A stretch of 64,000 nucleotides of DNA from Dasypus novemcinctus (taxonomy: Eukaryota > Chordata > Mammalia > Cingulata > Dasypodidae): NCBI RefSeq assembly GCF_030445035.2, contig NC_080673.1, positions 186,353,216 through 186,417,215 on the forward strand, in the 5' to 3' direction. Under the pieces are notes generated by a model that saw only the letters and a list, made by a program, of their open reading frames with translations, did not search any database and had not been told where the DNA came from. The position numbers and the translations under genes are program-made. Of the stretch, positions 34,294 to 46,400 are shown in pieces; the stretch's first letter is position 1, and the number at the start of each line of letters is the position of its first letter.

Positions 34294-34520
34294 CAGGGGT
34301 TGACCAAACAGTGCCCACAGACCAAATCTGGCTTATTGTCTATTTTTGTAAATAAAGTTTTATTGGAATATAACCACACCCATTTGTTTACATATTATCT
34401 ATTGCTGCTTTTGTGCTACAATGGCAGAGTTGAGTAGTTGCAACAGAAACCACATGCCCTCCCAAACCAAAAATATTTAATATCTGGGCCATTATAGAAA
34501 GAATTTGCCAATCTCTTCAC
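34294..34520. mobile_element. hAT-type (Charlie-like) MITE
   Basis: Starts caggggttgaccaaacagtg, holds tttttgtaaataaagtttta, attgctgcttttgtgctaca and agagttgagtagttgcaaca, and ends near gaatttgccaatctctt. The inverted ends are worn but the family text is clear. A second, shorter copy is at 47520-47662. Confidence 0.75.
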
Positions 34521-36272
34521 TGGTATAAACCATTATGTAATGTTCTTTCAATTGAATATCTTGAGGGTTTCCCTCTCAAAACATAAAATCACTAAAAATT
34601 TGTCCTTCTCATGAGAAGACTGGTTAAAAGCTGGGAAACATCAAAATGTACTCTTTTATTCAGAAATTGTAATTTAACAAAATGATACACTAGCCCCCAT
34701 AACATTCTTCTTTCCCCCTGTAGAGCTTCAGTAGTTGTCTCAAATCACAATAAAGTCCTTAAATGATCTCTCTTGACTGTACCAAATTAGACCTTTTAAA
34801 TGAACCAAGGCAATTCCTAATCACTACAACTGTTAGTAGCAGCTTCCAACTGAATGTGTGGAGTTCTTCCCACTTTCTCACATATGATAAAAAGGTTCAA
34901 ATACATACAAAAGTAGCATGACCAATATAATGAAACCCCATGGATCCATTAACCAGCTTCAAAATTATCTGCTTCAGGGCTTATCTTAAATTATCTATAA
35001 ACTCTACTTCCCCAGCCCCCACTGGGAATTTGTTTCAAATTTTTGAAACAAATTGAAGACATCATATTATTTCAGTCATAAATATTAAACTTTTTAACAC
35101 ACAAGCAGGGTATATAAACGAATAAAATACAAGGACATAGGAGCTTTCCTCTTCTTAATAACTGCAAAACTATAATCCTGCTCAAATCAAGTACTTACAA
35201 TAATTTCCTACTTGCAGGTGTGACAATGTATACCACAGATTTTGTCAAAAGAAATGAAGGGTCACTTTAAGAGAACATGCTGTTCAAAATCCATTAGGAA
35301 AAGAGTTCAGAAACTGTTGTGGCAGTACATAGCATGTGGTATCAGGTGATCTCAATTATTTACTCAGCAGTGAATCTCCAAGAGACCAGGAGTAAGAGCG
35401 CCCTGGTAATAAATGGACACAAGGGCAACAAAAAATATATCCCTGGTCATGATGTGTCAACAAAATAATAAATATGCCATCTGCAATATATTATGGAAAA
35501 ATCCCGTACCAAAGTTATTAAGACCATTACATCTTTCTCAAGATTACAATGATAATACAGTTCCTGCTGTTTGAAGCTATCTTGTTAGTGTTCATGGAGA
35601 AGTTATAATTTATCTTTCAAAGAGGCCAACATAAATTGGCTATTTATAAACGTTCTTGAAAGCCAGAAGTGTCATTTTGCTCTATTCAAAACAACTGAAC
35701 AAGACCTCGTGTGAATGCCAGCTCCTTAAATGTCACCAACACAACCTGTTGATAAGGCAAAGCTAGGTTTATATTGTACCGTAGTAAAGAATACCACAAC
35801 CACTGCAAAGCTTTGGCAGTGTCTCAGCGAGGGAGCAATGTCAGAATTTATCAAGAACTAGAAATTAGGTTCAAAGTGGGTCTTTTATAGTTGCAAAGGG
35901 GTTTGATCAGGATTGGGAAAATAATTGTGAACTTACAAAACAACTTGAACAATACTATAAACCAACTAGAACTAACAGACTTAGGTAGAACTCTTCATTA
36001 GTGAAAACGGCAAGAATCTTAAGGTATAAACTGTCTGTTGGTGCTCTCCAGTGAAGAGATGCTGGGTCTTTCAGAAATCCTGCCCATGAAGACAATGGAA
36101 TAGTAAAGCCACATTAAGGTAGACAGCTCTGCAGTAGGGGGTTGAGAGTAGGGTGGGTGTTTCAGTTCCTCAGTGTCCAAGCGCTATGTGAGGGTAGATG
36201 GTTTCAGCTTCGCACATTCAAATCAGAAAAGTTTTCATCAAGTAAGCTATAGCTAGACTATATTCACAAGAG

Positions 36273-36316
36273 ATAAAGAGAGAGAGAGAGAGAGAGAAGG
36301 TGTGTGTGTGTGTTTT
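36273..36316. repeat. (AG)n(GT)n compound microsatellite
   Basis: agagataaagagagagagag run followed by ggtgtgtgtgtgtgt. Confidence 0.95.
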
Positions 36317-36654
36317 TCAACATAATGTAGTCTGTATTGCTTTTAATTAGTCTACCAGGTGTGTGGTTAAGATGTTGGTAAGTCTGATTATGGTTCATAC
36401 GGTATTTTTCTTTTTTATCATCGTCACTAGAGTTCTGCCAATCTTCTTGCTTGTATCTCTTGAGGTGTGTCTCTACTTCATTCTCAATATTCTCAGTCAG
36501 AGGCTTGCTACCAATTCAGAGAACTTCTAGTCTCTGCATCTATAATTGTTCAAAGTTCAGATTGTTCAAGCAAGCACATCATCTGCTGTAGTAAAAGGGC
36601 AAGTCTTTCAGCTAATTCTCTCCACCGAATGTTTGCTTACGTAGAGTCAAGATA

Positions 36655-36679
36655 TTGTTGTTGTTGTTGTTGTTTCTGG
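36655..36679. repeat. (TTG)n microsatellite
   Basis: Seven to eight TTG units after gatattg. Confidence 0.95.
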
Positions 36680-38109
36680 TGTTAGGCAGCATTTATGAGA
36701 TGTGTCATGGATAACACTATGGTGTCTCTTCACTGAGACACCGGTTTATGAGGCTTAGAGTTTAGTGGTTCTACTACTTTGCTTAAAATCTGTATTTTGG
36801 TATCTCATTTCTGATATTAACAGATGTTGAATGACAGAGATATTTTGCAAGCTCCTAAATCATTTCACTGATCAGTTATATGAGTGGGGAGGAAAGAGGG
36901 AAATTTTTAATTTCCAGTGTTACTTCCTTAGGCCAATGATAGCTAGTGTTCACCCCTATTCAAGATAAACAGCTATTTATGTTATACCTGCCCCTGAAGA
37001 GAAGAGAAGAGAAAATCCCAAGCCTTCCTAAGGTTGTTAGTGTTTCAGCTTAGAGTCCAATTCACCTGGGGGATTTGGTCTGTTAAGTCATGGAAGAACT
37101 AATTCCTGAGATGGGACTCCTATTGATTTCTGAGCCAATTCATTCTAAGTCCCCAGTGAAGGAAGATCTTAATGTGAATTTATCCCATTACAGCCTCCTT
37201 GGATTGTTTTTCTTGACTAACACAGCTTTTGGCCCTGACCACTCTCTTTGGTTAATAGACTGTAGCTTCCCAATCATCTGACCACCTGCTTTATATTTAT
37301 CTTGCACAAACTCTCAGTTTCCCTGACAGTCAGAACATGCTTCCCAACCACTGACTGTTACTTGGGAACATGGTCTTGACTTTCCTAACAAAGCATGCTC
37401 TAAGTAAATACCACCAATTTTGTTTCTGTGTAAAAAACAAAACAAAACAAAAAAACACAACTACTTTTACTTCTAATAAAATTCAAACTCAACTAACCCC
37501 AATTTGGCAGAATATTTGATGGGGAGAGATAGTCAGATATTTCTTAGTCTTGTTCAAGAAGATTTCTCATTAATGTCCACTGCCACCTAAGGAGGGTGCT
37601 GCTCCCTCTTTAATATTTTCTGCCAAGATCGAACACAGGATACATCTTTTAATTCTTCACAGTGTAGCTGGACCAACCAGAAGGATTAAAAATCATTTAC
37701 TGAGGGCTAGAAATTTCTAAAAGTTATACAAATACAAACAGCAACATGCTATTAAATAATCAAGCTTACATCCTAGAATTTATTTATCTTCTACCAGGAG
37801 TTCCTTGTAGAAATCCTTCACTGACTAGTTCCTAGTCCCTTAATAGCTCCAGATATGGCTTGATGGAGAAAAGTTAATTTTCTTCTGACTCCCTGGAATT
37901 ACATACACTCTCATGTAAGACTGTACTTTTGTAGTCTGAACCCAATAGAGCAATTTCCCCCAAAATGAAGAGAATGTCCCTTCCCACCTGCCCAAGACCT
38001 GTCAAAGATGAAGGCCAGAAAGTAAGGAGACTGATTTTATTCAAGCTACTGCAAAGCAAAAAGCAGTCCTGATGTGAGGATCTGGGTATCTTGGCAGGAT
38101 GGTATTTGC

Positions 38110-41100
38110 CTTAGACTTTTTAAAAAAAATTTATTGAACTATATCACTCATACATAAACATACATAAACAATAAATATATAATAATTGTGAACTTACAAA
38201 ACAAACATATATAACATCAAACAAACATATATAACATCTCACCCTACCACCAATAATTTGCATTGTTTTTAAACCTTTTTAACTAATGATTAAAAAGTAT
38301 TGTCAAAATATTACTACTAAACAAAGTATTTATCCCCTAACAATCCAATTATTATTATCTTTATATCATTTATATATGAACATACATAAACAATTAAGTG
38401 TGTAGTAAAAGTTGTGAACTTACAAAGCAAACATGCATAACATCATACAGGGGTCCCATCCATCAACCTTCCACCAACACCTTGCATTGTCATGAGACCT
38501 TTGTTACAAATTATGAAAGAACACTGTCAATATCTTATTACTAATCATAGTTACGTTTGGTGTATCTTACATTTGGTGTGTTTTCCCCCAACCCACCCTA
38601 TTATTTTTTTTAAATATATTTTTTTGTGACAAAAGTTGTAAACTTATAAAACAATTAGGCACATGTGCAGAATTCCCATACAACATCCCTCCATCAACAC
38701 ACCAAAATATGGTGTGTCATTTGCTACAGACAAAATAATATCATCTGATTATTGCCATGTTCATAGTATACATTTGGCTCACATTTTCCATTCTGCCTCA
38801 GTATCAACACAGTACATCTTTTGCAGAGATGCAAGAATATTGTTACTACTAACCACAGTCTATAGGTCACTCCAGCTGTATTTTTCCAATGCTTCTCCAC
38901 ATTCCCAACACCCTGCAGTAGTGATATACATTTGTTCTAGTTAACAAAGAACACTTTTGCATTTGTCCCATCAACTACAATTCTCACCCACCTCTTGGTT
39001 CACTGTGCTACCCAGTTCCTAGATTATTCTCAAGCATTCTGTCAATTGGCTTTTACATAACTAGACTACCATTTTCAGTCACATCCCCATTTATAAGCTA
39101 GCTGTTAGTCACTGTGTGTTACCATCCACTCTACACATTTCCACACTTTTACAGTAAAGCTAATTAAAACTTCTACATACATTAAACATCAGTAGTCCAC
39201 TCAGTCCTTCTCTTATCTCCTTTAAGAATTCACTGCCTACCACCAGGTCTTGAAGATATTTTCCAATAATTTCTTCTAGAAATTTTATGGTTCTTGCTTT
39301 TAGTTTTAGTTTTTTGATCCATTTTGAGTTAGTTTTTGGATAAGGTATGAGATAGGAGTCCTCTTTCCTTCTTTCAGCTATGGATATCCAATTCTTTTAG
39401 CACCATTTGTTGAATGGATTGTTCTGCCTGAGCTGTGTGACTTTGACAGGCTAATAAAAAATCACTTGACCATACCTGTGAGGGTCTGTTTCTGAACCAT
39501 AAATTTGGCTCCATCGGTCTATTGTGTCTGTAGTTAGGTCAACACCATGTTGTTTTTAACACTATAGGTAGGTATTATGATTTAAAGTATGGAGATGACA
39601 GTTCATTTTTCCTTTTTATGATGTTTCTGGCTATTCAGGACTTCTTACCCTCCCAAATAAATTTAATGATCATGTTTTCAATTTTTTTCTTTAATGCTGA
39701 TGGAATTTTTATCGGGATTGCATTAAATCTGTATATCAATTTGAGTAGAACTGACATCTTATTGACATTTAGTCTTCCAATCCATGAACATGGAAATTTC
39801 TTCCAGTTATTTAGGGCTTTTTTGATTTGTTTTAACATTGAGTTGCAGTTTTCTGAATACAAGTGCTTTACATCATTGGTTAAGTTTATTCCTTTCTATT
39901 TGAGTTTTATCTGCCATATTTTAATTTCACCACTCTTTTGACACTTTTAGTTACTTTAATTGATATAATGTTCATTTCTAGACTCTCTTCCGGGCTCCTC
40001 TCTCCTGTCTTTTCTTTTCAGGCTCTAGCATACCCTTTAGTATTTCCTGAAAATCTGGTCTCTTGCTTAGAAATTCTCTCAGTTTCTGTTTATCTGTGAA
40101 TATTCTAATTTCACCCTCATTTTTGAAAGAGTCTTGATGGATATAAGATTCTTGGTTGGAAGTTTTTCTCTTGTAGTATCTTAAATATATCAGACTGCTG
40201 TCTTCTTGCCTCCATGGTTTCTGGTGAGAAATCAGCACTTAATCTTATTGGATATCCCTTATATGTTATGCATTGCTTTTATCTTGCTGTTCTCAGAATT
40301 CTCTCCTTGTTTTTGGTATTTGACATTCTGATGAGTATGTGTCTTGGAGTTGGTCTATTTGGATTTTTTTTGGATGAGATATGTTGTGCTTCTTAGACAA
40401 GGATATCTATGTCCTACAGTAGGGTTGGGAAATTTTCTACCATTATTTCTTTAAATACTCCTTCTACCCCTTTTCCCTTCTCTTCTTCTGGGATCCCCAT
40501 GACATGTATGTTTGCATGCCTTTTGCTGTCATTTAGTTCCCTGAGAACTTGTTCAATTATTTTCATTCTTTTCTTAATCTCTTCTTTTGTATATTCACTT
40601 TCAGAGGCCATTTCTTCAAGCTCGCCAATCCTTTCTTCTGCCTCCTCAAATCTGCTATTATATGATTCCAAAGTTTTTTTAAATTTCATTGATTGCACCT
40701 TTCATTCCCATAAGATCTGCTATTTTTCTATATATGCTTTTAAATTCTTTTTTGTGCTCATCCAGGTCTTCTTAATATCCTTAATCTCTTCAGCCATCTC
40801 ATTGAATTTATTAAGGAGATTTGTTTGAACATCTATAATTAGTTGTCTCAACTCCTTTATGTCATCTGGAGGCTTACCTTGTTCCTTTAACTGGGCCATA
40901 GCTTCCTGTTTCTTGGTGTGGATTGTAACTTTTGGTTAGTGTCTTTGCATCTGGCTTACTAGAGTATTTTTTCTGGGTGCAGTTTTTCTCTTTAGTTTAG
41001 GGCTTCCTATTGTTTCTCCCGTGCTGGTTATGCAATAAGAGCCAAGCATGTAGTTGGTGCTGTAAGCTGTGGAGGCTCAAGCTGCCCTCATTGCACCAGG

Positions 41101-42281
41101 GACCAGTGAAGCTTCTTCCAACTTTCTCCTTTACCAGGGATAGGGACAGAGTCACAGCTGTGTGGAATAATCCACGTGAAGATCTGGACTGTAGTTGCCC
41201 AGAGAGTCTGAAGAAGCTTCACATCCCTTTCTCCACTGCCTGGGGCAGGGATGGAGCTGCAGGTGTGGGCAGCAATCTATGCAGTGAAGGTCCAAGATGA
41301 TCACAGCTGCCCTGGTAGGCTTCTGATTTTCAGTGTATGCCAGCCAACGTTCCCTGCAGTTTCCTGTATAGGCTGGTGCAGGGTTCCTCGGCCTCCTCCC
41401 TGCTAGAGGCGGGGCTGAAACCTATGTGGGCTGCAGGCTGATCTGTGTGAAAGAAACTGTCAGGCCAGCTTCCCCTCAGGCTGGATTTTGGAGTCAGAAT
41501 GGTGGCTACTGGCCTCTTTCTGACTTGGGCTGGTTCTCAGGGTTGTTGCCAGGGTTATCTCTTAGCCAGCAAAGTCTCCCAATCCATGGCCAAAATCGGC
41601 AGCCAACTGTCTCCTCCTCCCCTGTTTCTAGGAAATGGAGCTTCCAATTCCCGTCACAGAGCTGCTCCTGGGGTGGCTTGTGCCATCAGAGTAGGATGAT
41701 CACCGGCCTCCGTGGGGCTTGGCCGGTAATTTCCAGGAGAGATTGGCTCAGGTCCCTGCAGCTTTCCTCCCTGCTGGAGGTGGCACTGGGGCCTAGGCTA
41801 GACCTGCAATCTGACCTGGATGGGAAGAAGCCGGTCCCCACCAACACTGGGATTTTCAGTCTGCCCCGCTTCCCCTTGTGCCAAGCACAGAGTTAAGCTG
41901 TTCTTAGGATCATACTGTAACCCACTGAATTTCCTCATCAGAGCTAAATGGGTGCCCAACCATTTCTTCCTCCCCTGTTTTAGGGAAGTGGAGTTTTCAA
42001 TTCTAGCCACAGAACAGCTCCCGAGGTGGCTTGTGCGTCCGGTGGAGGAGAGGCGCTGGCCCCTATGGTGTGGAGCTATCTACTTCCGAGTCTCCTCTGC
42101 AGATGGGCAGTCTCCTCCTTCCACTCCCCCAAGAACGTTACAGGATTCTCTTCTGGTCTCCTGGAACCCCCAAACAGGTGTTTCAGCTAGCTCCAGAGAG
42201 CACTGGGTGTTTACTAACTGCCCTGTAGCAGGAGCTGACTCTAGCAGCTCCTTACTCCGCTGCCATCTTGCTGGTTATCTT
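38110..42281 (-). mobile_element. L1 with both ends but most of ORF2 missing (HAL1-like)
   Basis: Minus-strand element, about 4.2 kb. Right end (5'): GC-rich 5' UTR starting near the typical gccatcttg complement at 42265. ORF1 lies at about 40880-39980: coiled coil with EEAEERIGELEE and NDSKRHANIHVMGIPEEE (40414-40698), then RNA-binding and C-terminal parts with SFKNEGEIRIFTDKQ (39978-40238). A short ORF2 stretch (39240-39960, with PCSWIGRLN and YRFNAIPIKIPSA at 39635-39862) follows directly. The endonuclease and almost all of the reverse transcriptase are absent. Left end (3'): a repeated 3' UTR (38120-38950) and A-run. Possible worn target duplication ccttagactttt (38109) / ccttaaacattt (42282). 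All frames carry stops. It cannot be told whether this is a true HAL1 lineage copy or a single internally deleted L1. Confidence 0.8.
38120..38950 (-). repeat. L1 3' UTR, about three tandem copies
   Basis: Three similar stretches begin near 38120, 38346 and 38611. Each has an A/T-rich start, then gtgaacttacaaa or gtaaacttataaa followed by ...aac(a/at)tc, cc(a/t)ccaacac or ccaccaataa, ttgcattg, and a closing ...ttactacta or ttattactaa. The unit is roughly 230-260 bp. Confidence 0.65.
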
Positions 42282-44800
42282 CCTTAAACATTTATAGAGA
42301 GGAGTAGATCAGTTACAGACAGTGTGATTTGCAGTTGGGATCAGGGGAAGTCTCAGTCAGTTATGTGAACAAGAATTGTTTATCTCTGGGTCTAGGTAGC
42401 TTCAATGGACAAATGGTTTCTATCTTAGCTAGTCACTCAGGAGACAAAGAATGGAAAATGGGCTAGAGGTGAAAAGGAAAGGACTGTGTCTGGCCTTGTC
42501 AGCAGGTTCAGATAAAAGCAATGTGTTTAGCCTAGTGAATCCCTCCTCTTGGTCAAGACAACCATAAGGTTGTCTTTAAACTACTATGTTTGAGAACTAG
42601 GCAATGGGGAATGTCCAGAGCTATACCATTTTCAGTCCTGATTCAATTTCCTTGTTTAAAGTTATTGCCTCACACTTGGCCTCTGTGTGAGAATTCAGGT
42701 GGAAATGGAATGGTTTATGTTGGCTATGGTGCAGACACCTCCCTGACTAGCTAGGAAGAAGTCAAGAGCTATATGATTGTCCATTAAAATGCTGGCAAGT
42801 CAATTCAAGCTTATTTGATGTGTTCTAAGGCCGAAGTATTATCATTTATAATATTACTTCTGCAAGTGTAAAGGAGAGATTTCAAGTCACTTTTTCTAAT
42901 TGTATAAACCCTATAGTGGATATATGGCTCTTCGGGTGTACAAAAGGAGAGAATCAGTGTTTCCCCTGAGGAATTATCCTGAATACCCTGTAGCTACCTC
43001 ATTTTTGAATGATCATTTAAATCTCCAGGGAGGAAAAGTGGGCAACATAGAGAAAGGTGGTTTTGAATATTCAGAGGTCCCAGATAACATAGGAAAGATT
43101 GGTGCAGGGAAGGCAGGAGTAGGCATGCTCACCAAATAGAAAGCAATATCCTGGGGAAGCATAGGTGTACAGGAATTATTAATAATGGTTGAGGATAAGC
43201 ATATGGTAGACCCCTCAGGAAGGCAGAGTCCCTCTGCCTGAACAAAGTATGAAAAGCATGTTGAAAGTGGTAGAGGAGAAAATTGTGGAATTCAGGGATA
43301 AAAGTGCTCTTATGTTATTTCCTATAGCTGAGCCTGAGAAAGTAGTCAAGATGTTCGTAGATGTCAAGAGAAGCATTCATTATGTCAGGAGCTAATCTCC
43401 AGTTAGTATATGCTGAATGATTGGGTTAGTTTAAATACCAAGATGGGTACTCAAGGTGAACATCTCCCTAGAATGTGTTGAGAAGAATGCCAATTGGATG
43501 TCAGTACTGGAGGTCAGGGGGGTTGACATATCCAACAGTCAATGAGCTTGAAACTAGTAGCTATAGTTTGAGAAAACCAAATGAGGGAGTTTTGGACTCC
43601 TTACCCTTTAGTTTGTATGATAGGGGTGAAAAGGAGGGAGAGAGAGCAAACAAAGAGGGATAAACTCATCTTAAGGTATTGGATGAGAAGGGAAAGGATG
43701 GATCAAGGTTAACATAAAAGAAGAAGGAGTAGACAAGAAGAAGGGTAAGGATTAAGTATGAAAATTCTGGAGGATCTTGTTCCTGCCACTTGGATGGAAA
43801 CTTACCAATTTGTAATGTCATCCTTGTTCTGTGGGTCTTGGGAAAGTCTACTTCATGTTGTCATCTGCTTCAGGGTTCTTAAAAGAGCATTAGTGTAAGG
43901 TGCCCTGTTAGGGTACATTTTCATTTGTAGTAAGGCTTGCATTTTCTTAATTATGAAACATGAATCCAAGGTTGTACTCCTTCTAGTTTTAAAGTGGTGT
44001 CAGTGTTTAGGAAGAGTAGATTCAAACTTGGTTTATTGGGGGTGTCTTTTCCAGAACATTGGGTCTTCAACCTAAAGATTACATAAGGGCTGCAGTGGGA
44101 TGCTTGGGGAAAAGGGGGACTTAACCTGTTGGTTATAAGTACAGGTGTATTTAATAAGACCTTGGCGGTATTTAAGGATATTGGATTGGATCAAGTTAGA
44201 GTCTCCTAGGGTCCAAGATTTCAAAAGACTTTCACTGGCCTAATGGAAAAATTCATAAAGGAATAATTGATATTATTTACCAGAGGGATAGGATCACAGA
44301 ATCATCAGAATTTTGGGTCAAGGAAAGTTTATATCCTCAGAGAGTTTGGCTAGTTTAAAGAGTGCTGTTAGCCCATTCTATTTTTTCAGAGGTTTAAGGG
44401 CAGTAAGGACAGTGAAATATTTGTTGAATATGCTTAATAACCTTACTGGCAAGGTAAATCCTCTATTGCTGAGCAGGAACAACAGGATTTCCCAAGTGAT
44501 GAATCTTAGCTACAGTGGTGGCAGTAGCCTGTTTGCAGGGAAAAGCTTCCAACCACCCTAAACACACGCAGACTATGGTTAGAACATATTGATACTCATG
44601 AGATTTGGGAGTTGAATAAAATTCATTTGGCAATGGAAATAGAGCAGAGGGAGCTGATTCCCATTCTTGTCTGACCTTTATGTTTTCACCAGGATTGTTT
44701 TTTTGGCATATGGGTTACACTGAGATTACCTGCTCAATATGAGGTCTGAGGTACTCCCACCAATATTTGTGGAGAACTTTAAGATTTCTTTTCCCACGAT
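42282..44800 (-). mobile_element. Class I endogenous retrovirus relic: integrase region and 3' flank
   Basis: On the minus strand 44300-44555 translates to a degenerate retroviral integrase core: a WLEAFPCK stretch (about 44525-44550), a later HCPY segment (about 44415) and a following E-W-A-N stretch, with at least one stop (TAA). Together with the RNase H relic at 46190-46340 the order is that of retroviral pol. The 1.5 kb toward 42.3 kb would correspond to env and 3' LTR but shows nothing I can recognise. Non-functional. Family resemblance is to gammaretrovirus-like (class I) ERVs. Confidence 0.55.
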
Positions 44801-44804
44801 GAAT

Positions 44805-45270
44805 TTTTTTTTGTTGTTGTTGTTTTATTAGAGAAGTTGTGAGTTTACAAACGATCATGCATTATGTGCAGAACTCTCATACATCACCCCTCCACCAAAC
44901 TTTACATTGTTGTGGAACATATTACACATTATGGACAAATATGATCATATTATTACCACTAACTATGGTCTGTAGCATACACGTGGAATATTTTTCCATA
45001 CATCCCATTATTAACAATATGTATTGTTAAACAATATGTATTGTTAAACAATGAATTCCATTGCACATTAAATGTTATATGATGTACAATTTCACTGTAC
45101 ATTTGGTATAGTGCATGAGAGAACAATCTCATATTTGTGTTGTTAACCACAGTCTATCTTCCACCACATGATTCATTGTGTTATATAGTCCCATGTCTTG
45201 TACAGTCTATCCAAAGTGTACACTCATTGGCTCTCACTTTTATCACAAAGTATGAACTGAATTTTGACCT
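44805..45270 (-). mobile_element. L1 3' UTR inserted in ERV relic
   Basis: tttattagagaagttgtgag, ttacaaacgatcatgcatta, tcatacatcacccctccacc and ttaaccacagtctatcttcc: antisense armadillo-type L1 3' UTR. A duplicated aacaatatgtattgttaa at 45013-45050 is a small palindrome inside it. Confidence 0.7.
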
Positions 45271-45537
45271 AGGAAACAAGGAAAGATCAAGCAGCCATAT
45301 GGGTGTCTCCAAAATCCGTGTGAGTGGATAAAACATCCAGTCCGTTTTCAATTAGCTTTTTCAGCCTCAGGTGCTGGCAGGTGTTGTGCCTTAAGTTCTT
45401 TAAGTAGTGTTTTTGTCTTTAAAGGAGGTCATGTGGGGAAAAGTATGCATGTAGTTAAGGAAATTTTTTCTTAGGAAGTGGCTATCTTAGCACCTTTGTA
45501 AGCCCAAGACTTTCTTTTAGCTTTGGCGGGTATTTGG
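45271..45537 (-). mobile_element. ERV relic, pol spacer
   Basis: Lies between the two insertions and between the RNase H and integrase relics, so probably pol-derived. No motif is readable. Confidence 0.35.
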
Positions 45538-46148
45538 GGGTCTGCTGATACAAAATACCAGAAATGGGGTGGCTTTTATAAGGAGAATTTATTCAGGGTA
45601 AAATATTACAGTTCCAAGGCTGCAAAGATGCTCTAATCCAGGCATCATCAGAGATGCTTTCTCACCAAAGGTCGACCTCTACTCGAATCTTGGGCTCCTG
45701 CCACGTGACTTTCAACTTTGAGCTGCTCTATGGGCCTAGCCTCTTGGGGGTCTCTTGCCATGCCACTGTGCTCTGCTGATTTAGAGTATACATAGCCTTG
45801 AACCTTCAGGACCTCTCTCAGCCTCTTGGGGCTTCTTTGTCTTTCTGCTGCTGTAGAAAGATCCTCTTTCTCACATAGCAGGGTCAAAATGGCAGCTGTC
45901 TTTTTTCTGTGTTTCTGCATTCTTTTCTCCGTTTACCCCAGCGAGAAGGCGAAGACCCAACCTGGATCACATCTCACTGACATAGTCCAATCAAAGGCCC
46001 TAAAGCAATCTAATAAAAAAGTGGCCTAATCTAAAGGTCCCTTACCTGAATCTAACCAAAAGACCCCACATACAATAGGTTTCCATGCAGAAGAATGGGT
46101 TAGCTTAAGACATAATTTTCTGGGGCCCTCAAAAGACAAACTAGGACA
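45538..46148 (-). mobile_element. MaLR-type solo LTR inserted in ERV relic
   Basis: ctgatacaaaataccagaaa, aatttattcagggtaaaata, cagttccaaggctgcaaaga ... ggccctcaaaagacaaacta ggaca. Same subfamily as 1840-2483 (shared gcatcatcagagatgc, cttggggcttctttgtcttt). The left end is worn. Confidence 0.75.
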
Positions 46149-46400
46149 GGGGATCTAACTACTAGAGTGAACTTTGATTTTGAGAAGAACTAATTTCTTG
46201 GGTAGCAGTAAGGCCTCTAATAAATTAGTGACTTGGGTTCCATTTTTAATAGGTGTCCCTGCAGCTGTCATGAACTCTATTTCCATAGCATAACAAAATA
46301 ATGTACAACTCCAAAGCATATTGCTATCTGTGTAAATGTCAGCTCTCTAATCTTATTTTAGTATACAAGGTTGGGGAAGTGCTATGAATTTTTTTAACCT
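46149..46400 (-). mobile_element. ERV relic, RNase H region
   Basis: On the minus strand, YTDS (46323-46334; the catalytic-Asp motif of retroviral RNase H) is followed after a worn stretch by TPIKNG and a NLLEA segment near 46200. Frame and order agree with class I pol. Damaged and non-functional. Confidence 0.6.

Larger units (their letters stand above)
34521..38109. other. Intergenic; two microsatellites, otherwise nothing certain
   Basis: No gene recognised. The stretch 37480-38109 flanks the L1 at 38110 and may be part of a retroviral LTR (see 42282-42720), but I cannot show LTR ends. The phrase ataattgtgaacttacaaaa at 35925 also occurs in L1 3' UTR at 38185. Confidence 0.4.

Noticed and set aside
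41426..42287. Overlapping 155-156 codon + strand ORFs
   Set aside because: They are antisense to the L1 5' UTR, a GC-rich part that leaves long chance frames.
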